From Planctomycetota bacterium (lineage in GTDB: Bacteria > Planctomycetota > UBA1135 > UBA2386), in NCBI GenBank assembly GCA_020425885.1, contig JAGQRA010000272.1, positions 1 to 7,588 of the forward strand: a DNA stretch of 7,588 nt, written 5' to 3'. Position 1 is the stretch's first letter. Each line of letters begins with the position of its first letter. The translations under genes were made by a program, and so were the position numbers. Below, piece by piece: positions 1-7,588 of the stretch. The notes under the pieces were generated by a model that saw only the letters and a list, made by a program, of their open reading frames with translations, searched no databases and was not told the DNA's origin.

Positions 1-85
1 GCAGGTGATCCCGCTCGATGCCGGTTCGCCGGGCGGACTGCTGTCGGCGACGGCAGGGTTGCGGTTCCGCATCTGCCTGCGGTAG
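1..85 (+). CDS. C-terminal end of a probable secreted protein (5' partial)
   Basis: The frame beginning at base 2 is open from the left edge to a TAG at 83-85 and gives 27 residues. They start QVIPLDAGSPGG and end GLRFRICLR. The pattern of an LD near a P-x-G, then a short serine/alanine stretch and a GLxF beta strand before the stop, resembles the last strands of beta-rich secreted proteins common in planctomycetes; that resemblance is from memory and was not searched. The gene would converge on the lipoprotein gene, with 50 bases between the stop codons and a GC hairpin in the gap. Another frame from base 1 is open to 102 but looks less protein-like. Nothing can be said about function from so short a piece. 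Confidence 0.5.
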   Translation, partial: QVIPLDAGSPGGLLSATAGLRFRICLR

Positions 86-113
86 TGCGCCGCGCGCCGT
101 AGCCAGGCAGCTC

Positions 114-134
114 CCGGGGGGCAACGCTCCCCGG
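114..134. terminator. GC hairpin between convergent stops, no U-tract
   Basis: Bases 114-122 (CCGGGGGGC) pair with 126-134 (GCTCCCCGG) around an AAC loop, giving nine pairs with one G-U in + strand RNA. In the - strand transcript the same G-U position becomes an A-C mismatch, leaving six plus two pairs. The hairpin begins one base beyond the lipoprotein stop codon and 29 bases after the partial + strand gene, so it could end both transcripts. No run of T follows on either strand, so it is not a classical intrinsic terminator; it may instead act as an RNA 3'-end stabiliser. Confidence 0.4.
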
Positions 135-135
135 T

Positions 136-780
136 TCAGGAATCGATCACCACGAGGTCGTCGATCTGCCACAGGCGGATCAGGCCGGCCTGCTCGATCG
201 CCTCGAGCGGGACGTCGTCGAGGCCGGTGTGCTCGAACTCGAGGGGGTCGAGGACGAGGCGCGACTTGTCGGCCACGGGATCGTCGAGCCACTCGACGCG
301 GGCGACCGGATTCCACGATGCCAACGGCACCCTGGACACGCCGCGGGTGCCGTTGGGCCGGCGGTAGGTGACCTGCCGGAACGACTCGCGGACGAGGTCG
401 ATGCGCAGCGTCGGGCCGGCGGTCTCGATGACGAATCGGGCGCCGTTGTCGCCCATGCGTTCGACCTCGGGGATCTCGGCGTAGCCGACCATGTGGATCC
501 CCGGCACCTCGTCGCGAAGCCGTTGCCAGCCGACCCCGGCCTCGAGCGAGCCCAGGTGGTGTCGACGTTTCCAGCCGGTCGCCATGCATTGGTAGACGAT
601 GCTGGGATCGTCCCGGCGGATGGCCTCGAGCAGGGTCGCGACGGTGTCGGTGGGGGTGTCGTAGGTGACGCTGACCCACCTGCTCTGGTCGGGGCCGCAG
701 AAGAACCGGCTCAGGGAGCAGCAGCTGGACAGGGCGACCAACAGCATGGGCGCTGTGGCGTGGCGGAGTCGGATTGCCAT
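136..780 (-). CDS. Small lipoprotein of unknown function, possible NTF2-like fold
   Basis: This encodes 214 residues. The start at 780 is chosen because it puts a basic n-region (MAIRLRHATA), a hydrophobic core and a clean lipobox LSSC, with Cys20 as the predicted lipid-bearing residue, at the N-terminus. An open frame reaches back to 882, but that extension would bury the signal. Cys21 and Cys28 follow closely. Residues about 42-75 (TPTDTVATLLEAIRRDD, then YQCMATGWK) resemble the first helices of NTF2-like lipoproteins, where a phrase of this kind opens a cone-shaped domain; this is inference from pattern. The rest is alternating strand-like and charged segments ending in WQIDDLVVIDS, which fits the last strand of a small alpha/beta domain. 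It is probably anchored in a membrane facing the periplasm. It is divergent from the DUF1573-like gene. No catalytic motif is visible and I do not recognise a specific family. Confidence 0.8.
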   Translation of the reverse strand: MAIRLRHATAPMLLVALSSCCSLSRFFCGPDQSRWVSVTYDTPTDTVATLLEAIRRDDPSIVYQCMATGWKRRHHLGSLEAGVGWQRLRDEVPGIHMVGYAEIPEVERMGDNGARFVIETAGPTLRIDLVRESFRQVTYRRPNGTRGVSRVPLASWNPVARVEWLDDPVADKSRLVLDPLEFEHTGLDDVPLEAIEQAGLIRLWQIDDLVVIDS

Positions 781-863
781 CGCGGGCAATCTTGCACCTT
801 GCCATCGAGCATTCCCATCATGGTATCCGCGCACCGCCGGTGGGAGTTTTTGCCAGCGCCAAC

Positions 864-871
864 TGTATACT
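864..871 (+). promoter_or_regulatory. Putative -10 element in the divergent intergenic region
   Basis: TATACT at 866-871 matches the sigma-70 -10 consensus at five of six positions and stands out in a GC-rich background. TG directly precedes it. No good -35 hexamer lies 16-18 bases upstream; a TTGCCA at 850-855 is too close. Transcription would begin near 878 and give a leader of about 40 bases for the gene at 920. The core GTATAC (865-870) is a palindrome, so the - strand also reads a weaker TATACA towards the lipoprotein gene. Confidence 0.3.
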
Positions 872-919
872 GCCCCGCCCAATGTTCGCGGCCACCGTCT
901 TCAGCTACCTGCCTTCCCA

Positions 920-2107
920 ATGAATCGTCTTCTCACCGCCGGTCTCCTTCTCGTAGCCACCGCGTCCTGGTCGAATGCCCAGGAGCTCGAGCCTGCAGCG
1001 CCGGTCAAGAAGGCCGCCGGGGAGGTTCAGGACTTCGCCGTCACGCCGAACTCCCCCCAGCAGTCGGCCGGAACGGGCGGCAACACCTGGTTCCCGGTCA
1101 CGGAGATCGACCTGGGGACGTTCTTCGGTGCCGAGCACGCCACCGGCAAGTTCTCGTTCGAGAACCCGGGCGAGAGCGAGATCCTGTGGCGCGGCCTGCA
1201 GGGTAGCTGCACCTGCGCCAAGGCCGTCGTTCGGATCGGCGACCGCACCTACGAGCTGAGCTCGAAGCCGACCCCCAATCTGCTCGTCCGGCTCGACAAG
1301 GGCGCGGACGGCAGTGAGATCCGCGAGACGGTCAAGCAGATCGCGATCGGGCCGGGCGAGAAGGGTGAGGTCGAGGTGCACCTCGACATCCCCAACGTGC
1401 CGGGGCCGCGCCAGGCGCACCTCGATGTCCACACCACGGACGAGCGGCTGCCGCAGTTCAAGCTCAAGTGGAAGGCCACCTCGGCGAAGCTGTTCGTGGT
1501 CTCGCCGGCGGAGATCAACCTCAACAAGATGACGTGGAACGAGACCCGTGAGTTCACGGTCACCGTCACCTCGCCGCTGCACAAGGACTTCAACATCACG
1601 AGCATGGACGACGCCGGCGAGGCCTTCGACGTCAATTACGAGAAGACCATGAACGGCGACATGGCGACCTGGACGATCCACGGCAAGTACGGCCCGGTCG
1701 GCTCCGATGTCGCCGGCGGCGGCATGCTCAAGTTCGTCACCGACGTGCGTGGCGCGACCTCGTTCACGGTGCGCGTGATGGCGCTCGTCCAGGGGCCACT
1801 CGAGGTCAAGCCGGGCGGCTTCCTGCCCTTCGGCATGATCCGGCACGGCAAGGAGCTGAAGAAGGAGGTCTCCTTCGAGCCCAACGACGGCCTGAAGATC
1901 GAGGCCACCAAGCTGACCTTCGAGAAGCTGACGGTGCCCGAGGAGTTCGTCGCCGTCTCCAGTCACAACGACGGCAACAAGCTGATCGTCGAGATCGTCG
2001 TCAATGACAAGGCGCCGGCCGGCCTGCTCAAGGGCGAACTCGTGGTCGACCTCAACCACCCGCTCGTGAAGCAGAAGCGGATCATGTTCAACGGCTTCGT
2101 CAGGTGA
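920..2107 (+). CDS. Secreted DUF1573-like multi-domain protein
   Basis: This encodes 395 residues. The start at 920 gives a Sec signal peptide (MNRLLTAGLLLVATASWSNA, cleavage likely before Q21); an in-frame extension upstream to 665 overlaps the promoter region and the lipoprotein gene and is rejected. Residues about 58-187 look like a DUF1573 domain, an immunoglobulin-like beta sandwich: a DLGTFFG opening strand, a FENPGE turn, the short cysteine motif SCTC (Cys97, Cys99), then IGPGEKGEVEVHLD and a closing FKLKW strand. Residues about 190-290 (VVSPAEINLNK onward) and about 292-395 (LEVKPGGFLPFGMIRHGKE onward) look like two more beta domains of the same style. It is probably periplasmic or cell-surface and non-enzymatic, with a binding or scaffolding role inferred only from the fold. 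No Shine-Dalgarno sequence precedes the start. It is lysine-rich compared with the arginine-rich genes downstream. Confidence 0.88.
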   Translation: MNRLLTAGLLLVATASWSNAQELEPAAPVKKAAGEVQDFAVTPNSPQQSAGTGGNTWFPVTEIDLGTFFGAEHATGKFSFENPGESEILWRGLQGSCTCAKAVVRIGDRTYELSSKPTPNLLVRLDKGADGSEIRETVKQIAIGPGEKGEVEVHLDIPNVPGPRQAHLDVHTTDERLPQFKLKWKATSAKLFVVSPAEINLNKMTWNETREFTVTVTSPLHKDFNITSMDDAGEAFDVNYEKTMNGDMATWTIHGKYGPVGSDVAGGGMLKFVTDVRGATSFTVRVMALVQGPLEVKPGGFLPFGMIRHGKELKKEVSFEPNDGLKIEATKLTFEKLTVPEEFVAVSSHNDGNKLIVEIVVNDKAPAGLLKGELVVDLNHPLVKQKRIMFNGFVR

Positions 2108-2116
2108 GACCCTGAC

Positions 2117-2162
2117 GGCAGGACGGCTGCGGCCGCCTGCCAGCCATCGCGGCAGGGCCGCA
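2117..2162 (+). terminator. Two mutually exclusive GC hairpins after the DUF1573-like gene
   Basis: GGCAGG (2117-2122) pairs with CCTGCC (2136-2141); within it CGGC (2124-2127) pairs with GCCG (2132-2135), leaving a bulged A and a TGCG loop. Alternatively, TGCGGC (2128-2133) plus the same CCTGCC pairs with GGCAGG plus GCCGCA (2151-2162), giving twelve pairs with a two-base bulge and a nine-base loop. The first hairpin begins nine bases after the stop at 2107. No T-run follows either. The simplest role is transcript termination or 3'-end protection; the alternating design could also be an attenuator if transcription continues into 2302. Confidence 0.4.
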
Positions 2163-2264
2163 GTCATGGCGGAGCTGGCGTCCATCGACGCCGGCAGCGA
2201 TGATCGCTGTCGCCGCCGCGACGGGACGGAATGCGCGTATTGCGAGGGCTTCGCGCCGCGGAGT

Positions 2265-2273
2265 TGGTATCGT
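2265..2273 (+). promoter_or_regulatory. Possible extended -10 promoter for the ligase/deacylase pair
   Basis: TGG-TATCGT (TG at 2265-2266, hexamer 2268-2273) fits the extended -10 layout with four of six hexamer matches. The best -35-like string, TTGCGA at 2240-2245, is 22 bases away and too far to be convincing. A start near 2280 would leave a leader of about 20 bases. The 194-base gap from the previous gene makes an own promoter likely somewhere here. Confidence 0.22.
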
Positions 2274-2301
2274 GCCCAGCTCCTCGTGACCTCGCAGCAC
2301 C

Positions 2302-4226
<1,925 letters not shown>

Positions 4227-4230
<4 letters not shown>

Positions 4231-5399
4231 ACGCGGCGGTACTGGAGCTGCCGACCGTGCGGCGCGAGCTCGGAGTGTGGGACTGCGGTCGGCCGGGACC
4301 GACCCTGCTGGTGATCGCCGGAATGCACGGCAACGAACCGGCCGGCGTGCTGGCGGCGCGGCGCGTGCTCGAGCGTCTGCAGGCCGATGAACTCGCCATC
4401 GGCGGACGTCTGATGGCCTACGCCGGCAACCTCGCGGCTCTGACCGCCGGCCAGCGTTATCTCGAGCGCGATCTCAACCGCGGCTGGGGGGCGGCGGCGC
4501 TGGCGACCCTGGTCGGCGCCGAGGGCGCGCTCGCGGCCGAGGATTACGAGCAGCGGGAGCTGCTGAGATGCTTCGAACGCGCCATCGCGACGGCCAGCGG
4601 CCCGGTGGTCGTGGTCGACCTGCATACGAGTTCGGCCGATGGCCCGCCGTTCCTCTGTCTGGCGGACACCATCGACAACCGCCGCTTCGGCCTCGCCACC
4701 GGGGTCCCGGTCATCCTCGGCATCGAGGAGACGATCGACGGCGCTTCGCTCGAGTGGTTCGCCGATCGCGGCATCGTCGGTGTCGCCGTCGAAGGCGGCC
4801 AGCACGAGCTGCCGCAGACGATCGACCTGCTCGAGTCGGTCATCTGGCGCGCGCTCGAGTTCCTGCGCATGTTGCCGGCCGGCACCGACATCTCGACGCA
4901 CCGTCGGCACCTGCAGCAGGCCTGCGCCGGCGCACCGTCGGTCATAGAGATCGTGCGCCGCCACGCGATCACCGCCGAGGACGGTTTCGTGATGCAGCCC
5001 GGGTTCGCCAACTTCCACCGCGTCGGCAAGGGCACCCTGTTGGCACGCGATCGGGGCGGCGAGATCACCGCGCCGCGCGATTGCATCGTCATGTTGCCGC
5101 TGTACCAGAAGCTCGGCGATGACGGCTTCTTCCTGGCGCGGACCGTGCGTCCGTTCTGGCTTCACCTGGCCAGCGTGGTGCGGAGGTTGCGTCTCGACGC
5201 CTGCGTGACGCTGATGCCCGGGGTACGGCGCGATCCCGAGGACGACCGGACGATCCTCGTCGACCGCCGCATCGCGCGCTGGTTCGTGACCGAGATCTTC
5301 CACCTGCTCGGCTTCCGCAAGCGGCGCCAACGCGGCGAGCGGCTGGCGTTCACGCGGCGGTGGTCGCGCCGCGAGAATGCTCGTCTGCGGGGCCGTTGA
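4227..5399 (+). CDS. Succinylglutamate desuccinylase/aspartoacylase-family (M14-like) zinc deacylase
   Basis: This encodes 390 residues, with the start in an ATGA overlap with the ligase stop. The zinc site is visible as GMHGNEP (His34, Glu37) and VDLHTSS (His133). DLNRGW (82-87) supplies the Asn-Arg pair that binds the substrate carboxylate in this family, and VEGGQHE (188-194) carries the likely catalytic Glu189. Residues about 240-303 form the expected C-terminal beta domain (LLARDRGGEITAP, then MLPLYQKLGDDGFFLAR). Family members hydrolyse an N-acyl or amide bond next to a carboxylate, as in N-succinylglutamate or N-acetylaspartate. This protein is longer than the usual 320-340 residues: residues about 305-390 add an extension ending in an arginine-rich tail. 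No arginine-catabolism (ast) genes are nearby, so astE is not assigned. The partnership with the ligase suggests cleavage of a ligase-type amide product, which is inference. It is cytosolic. Confidence 0.88.
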
Positions 5400-5420
5400 T
5401 CCGGGCGATCGCGCCGATCA
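5397..5420. terminator. Hairpin spanning the two convergent stop codons
   Basis: TGATC (5397-5401) pairs with GATCA (5416-5420), and after a two-base bulge GGCG (5404-5407) pairs with CGCC (5412-5415) around an ATCG loop. The outer arms contain the TGA of the deacylase gene and, on the other strand, the TGA of the dioxygenase gene. It is a candidate bidirectional terminator for the two convergent units. No T-run follows on either strand. Confidence 0.35.
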
Positions 5421-6542
5421 GTCGTGGGTCAGACCGTACCAGCTGCGGTCGGTCACCCGCGGGCTCAGATCGGGCGGCAACAGCAGCGTGCGCGCGGCCC
5501 AGATCTCGGTGAAGACGCGGTACTTCAACGCCGTCTGGTCGAGGTAGTCGACACCGTCGCTGCCGCCGGTACCGATCCGGCGACCGATGACGCGTTCGAC
5601 CATGCGGGCGTGGCGTTGACGGAACGTGAGCATCGCCTGTTCGCACTCGACCAGGCCGTCGATGACCTGGCCGGGCCAGCTCAACAGCGGCAAGGCCCGG
5701 TTGCTGTCGACGAACAGGATCGCGGCCCGCAACCGGCGCACCGCGGGGCGCTCCTCGGCCGGCGCATCATCGGCGTTGAGATGGCGACCGGCGGCCTGCA
5801 GCTGGGCGTGGTAGCGCGTGCGCAGCCGTGCCTCGTCGGCCGGGGTCAGCGCCTGGATGCCGATGGCGTGCTCGAGCGCGCGCTGGTAGAGCTGCTGATG
5901 TCCGGCCAGGAACCGGTCGATGAAGCTCGAGACCACGGCGTCGTCGTTCTCGTCGCCGGGCTGGCTGCCGTCGATCGGCGTGCGGAAGAGCCACGCATTC
6001 ACCGCCTGCTTCAGCGTCGGCGTGTCCGCCAGTCGGCGCCGCACGCGCACGGTCGCCGGCGAGTCGCTGCCGTCGGCGTTCTTCAGCGCCTCGAAGTAGC
6101 TGGCCTCGTTGCCGAGCGGCAGACGTGATTCGTCCTCGAGTCCGAGCAGGATCTCGACCTCGCGCATCTGTGCCGACTGGAACCCGCTCGCCGGGTTGAG
6201 CTTGTCGCGGAACGTCAGATAGTCCTGCGTGCGCATCGTCTCCATCAGCTTGAAGTGCTGCGACGCCAGCTCGAAGCAGAGCGAGATTCGGCGCAGCCCG
6301 AGCACCGCGCCGGCGATGGCGTCTTCGGGGACAGGCACCTTGGCGAACAGGTCGCGGGCGGCGACGAGCTCGCGCAGCACGACCTTGAACCACAGCTCGT
6401 CGACCTGGTGGACGACGATGAAGCGGACCTCGTCGTTGCTCAGCGTGGCGTCGGAGTCCTCCTTGCCACCCTGCAGGGCGAGCAGCTCCTCGACGCGGAT
6501 GTAGTCCCAGTAGCTGGTGGGTGACGGCGGGCTCGTGCTCAT
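5418..6542 (-). CDS. kynA: Tryptophan 2,3-dioxygenase, long form
   Basis: This encodes 374 residues. The enzyme is a cytosolic haem protein that opens the indole ring of L-tryptophan with O2 to give N-formylkynurenine, the first step of the kynurenine route. Visible motifs follow the family closely: YWDYIRVEELL at the start, FIVVHQVDELWFK (Phe41 and active-site His45), SGFQSAQMREVE (118-130, with Arg127 for the substrate carboxylate), FRQRHARMVERVIG (His311 as predicted haem ligand) and GTGGSDGVDYL (324-334, with the conserved Thr325). The phrase VNAWLFRTP near 181-189 matches a segment of the animal enzyme. The length is nearer the animal enzyme (about 400) than short bacterial forms (about 280-300). 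Start 6542 is chosen because the family homology begins ten residues later. An alternative ATG at 6581 overlaps the upstream stop as TGATG and would add 13 residues. No other kynurenine-pathway gene is in view. Confidence 0.95.
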   Translation of the reverse strand: MSTSPPSPTSYWDYIRVEELLALQGGKEDSDATLSNDEVRFIVVHQVDELWFKVVLRELVAARDLFAKVPVPEDAIAGAVLGLRRISLCFELASQHFKLMETMRTQDYLTFRDKLNPASGFQSAQMREVEILLGLEDESRLPLGNEASYFEALKNADGSDSPATVRVRRRLADTPTLKQAVNAWLFRTPIDGSQPGDENDDAVVSSFIDRFLAGHQQLYQRALEHAIGIQALTPADEARLRTRYHAQLQAAGRHLNADDAPAEERPAVRRLRAAILFVDSNRALPLLSWPGQVIDGLVECEQAMLTFRQRHARMVERVIGRRIGTGGSDGVDYLDQTALKYRVFTEIWAARTLLLPPDLSPRVTDRSWYGLTHD

Positions 6543-6580
6543 GCGGCCAATGTTGCCCCGCGACACGGGCCGGCGCACCA

Positions 6581-7588
6581 TCAACGTGTGGGTAGTTCGA
6601 AGTCGAGCTTGAGGCGATCCTGGCCGGGGGCGATGGTGATGATCTGCTCGGTCTCGCGCATGTCGAGCAGGATGTTGAACGGGTTCTCCTCGCCGGTCTG
6701 CCTGGCCGCGGCGATCTTGTAGCGACCCGGCGGGACGCGCTTGAGCAGCGTGTAGCGGCCGTTGTTGTCGCTGACGGTCATGGCCGAGAACGGCATCCGG
6801 ATCGGCTGCGCCGGTTGCCCCGGCTGGGTCTCGGCGGGCTTGGGCTGGTCCTCCGGCGGCACCGACAGCGTGACCTTGACCTGTCCGAGCGCCTGACCCT
6901 GTGCCGTCGTGAAGCCCTCGACGATCGCGCCGCGAGCCAGCCGCACGATGCCGACATCGTAGGTCTGCCCTTCCTGGTCGAGGGTGATGTCGAACGACTG
7001 GCCTTCGCAGAAGTCGGCGTGACTGACGCGGACCATGTATTCGGCGAAGGCGAGCTTGCCGAGGTGGAAGCGGCCCTTGCTGTCGGTGCGGGTGTTCAGC
7101 TTGCTGTGCTTCTCCGGGATCATCTGGCGGAAGATGTCGAAGATGCCGCCGGCGCCCGAGAAGGCATTGTTCATGTCGGTGCTGACGATGGCGCCGCTCA
7201 CCGGCGTGCCGTTGTCGTCGACGACGGTGCCGGTGATGGCCGCGCCGAGGGTCAGGTGGGCGATGACCTCGGTCGGCTCGTCACCCTCCTTGACCGAGAA
7301 TGGCTCGGACAGCGACTTGGCGTGGTTGCGTTCCTCGATCTGGAAGCGGTACTCGGTGTTGCCCGACGGCAGACCCCGGATCGCCGCCCATTCGCCACCG
7401 AGGCTCGACGGGTAGTCGGCCATCGTGATGCGGCGGTCGGGGAACTCCGGGACGTTGCCGATGCCGAGCGGGTTGTTCGGGAAGTGACGCTTCAGGCTGA
7501 TGCGGTAGTTCTTGAGCTCCTGGCCGTCCTTGCCGAGAACCTTGAGCTTGACCCATGGGCGCGGCGCCAGCACGAGCTTGACCTCGAC
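6581..7588 (-). CDS. Carboxypeptidase-regulatory-like beta-domain protein (5' partial)
   Basis: The frame stays open through the right edge, so the 335 visible residues are the C-terminal part; a GTG at 7573 is not taken as the start because coding continues upstream with the strand-like VEVKLVLAPRPWVKLKV. At least two carboxypeptidase-D regulatory-like (transthyretin-like) domains are clear. One begins at about residue 112 of the visible piece (TLGAAITGTVVDDNGTPVSGA, later TDSKGRFHLGKLAFAEYMVRV). A second begins near 217 (LARGAIVEGF, later SDNNGRYTLLKRVPPGRYKIA). It carries a proline/glutamine-rich insert (PPEDQPKPAETQPGQPAQP). A degenerate first domain precedes them. Such domains are usually non-catalytic parts of secreted or surface proteins; the signal peptide would lie outside the window. 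The dioxygenase start lies 38 bases downstream, suggesting cotranscription. The function is unknown. Confidence 0.85.
   Translation of the reverse strand, partial: VEVKLVLAPRPWVKLKVLGKDGQELKNYRISLKRHFPNNPLGIGNVPEFPDRRITMADYPSSLGGEWAAIRGLPSGNTEYRFQIEERNHAKSLSEPFSVKEGDEPTEVIAHLTLGAAITGTVVDDNGTPVSGAIVSTDMNNAFSGAGGIFDIFRQMIPEKHSKLNTRTDSKGRFHLGKLAFAEYMVRVSHADFCEGQSFDITLDQEGQTYDVGIVRLARGAIVEGFTTAQGQALGQVKVTLSVPPEDQPKPAETQPGQPAQPIRMPFSAMTVSDNNGRYTLLKRVPPGRYKIAAARQTGEENPFNILLDMRETEQIITIAPGQDRLKLDFELPTR

Noticed and set aside
665..919. N-terminal extension of the DUF1573-like protein
   Set aside because: It would place 85 residues before a good signal peptide and overlap the lipoprotein gene's coding sequence.
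229..1206. 325-codon + strand frame opposite the lipoprotein gene and running into the DUF1573-like gene
   Set aside because: It crosses the intergenic region and two real genes; composition is rich in G, A, D, V and R without domain features.
905..2185. 426-codon frame antisense to the DUF1573-like gene
   Set aside because: Repetitive charged composition and no recognisable motif; the sense frame has a signal peptide and beta domains.
5405..5412. GCGATCGC palindrome, resembling the HIP1 repeat of cyanobacteria
   Set aside because: I noted only this occurrence, it lies inside the convergent hairpin, and nothing else in the window suggests cyanobacteria; chance is sufficient.
5424..6128. 234-codon + strand frame opposite the dioxygenase gene
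   Set aside because: The opposite strand carries all conserved dioxygenase motifs, so this is a shadow.

Overview
This GC-rich window carries seven protein-coding genes packed closely on both strands. It most resembles a chromosomal segment from a planctomycete-like bacterium. That assignment is an inference from four traits: secreted proteins with DUF1573-like and carboxypeptidase-regulatory-like beta domains, a left-edge protein ending of a style I associate with secreted planctomycete proteins, starts that mostly lack a Shine-Dalgarno sequence, and a long-form tryptophan 2,3-dioxygenase. Another GC-rich phylum such as Myxococcota or Acidobacteriota cannot be excluded. I see no RNA genes, mobile elements, CRISPR arrays or phage signatures, and no gene-free stretch longer than about 200 bases.

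Left part (1-2107): the last 27 residues of a probable secreted protein run off the left edge on the + strand. It converges on a small lipoprotein of unknown function (136-780, -), with a GC hairpin between the two stops. The lipoprotein gene is divergent from a secreted, three-domain DUF1573-like protein (920-2107, +). Both are read from a 139-base intergenic region that holds a -10-like, partly palindromic TATACT element.

Middle (2108-5399): after a leader with two mutually exclusive hairpins comes the most interesting unit. This is an ATGA-overlapped gene pair encoding a GCS2-type carboxylate-amine ligase fused to two CBS domains (2302-4230) and an M14/AstE-aspartoacylase-family zinc deacylase with an arginine-rich tail (4227-5399). 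One enzyme is predicted to make an amide bond with ATP and the other to hydrolyse one, with the CBS pair as a likely adenine-nucleotide sensor. Their substrate is unknown.

Right part (5418-7588, - strand): a predicted operon of a carboxypeptidase-regulatory-like beta-domain protein (5' end outside the window) followed by tryptophan 2,3-dioxygenase (kynA), the first enzyme of the kynurenine pathway. It converges on the ligase/deacylase pair with only 18 bases between the stop codons, and a hairpin pairs the two stops with each other. Large open frames antisense to these genes are judged to be GC-driven shadows.
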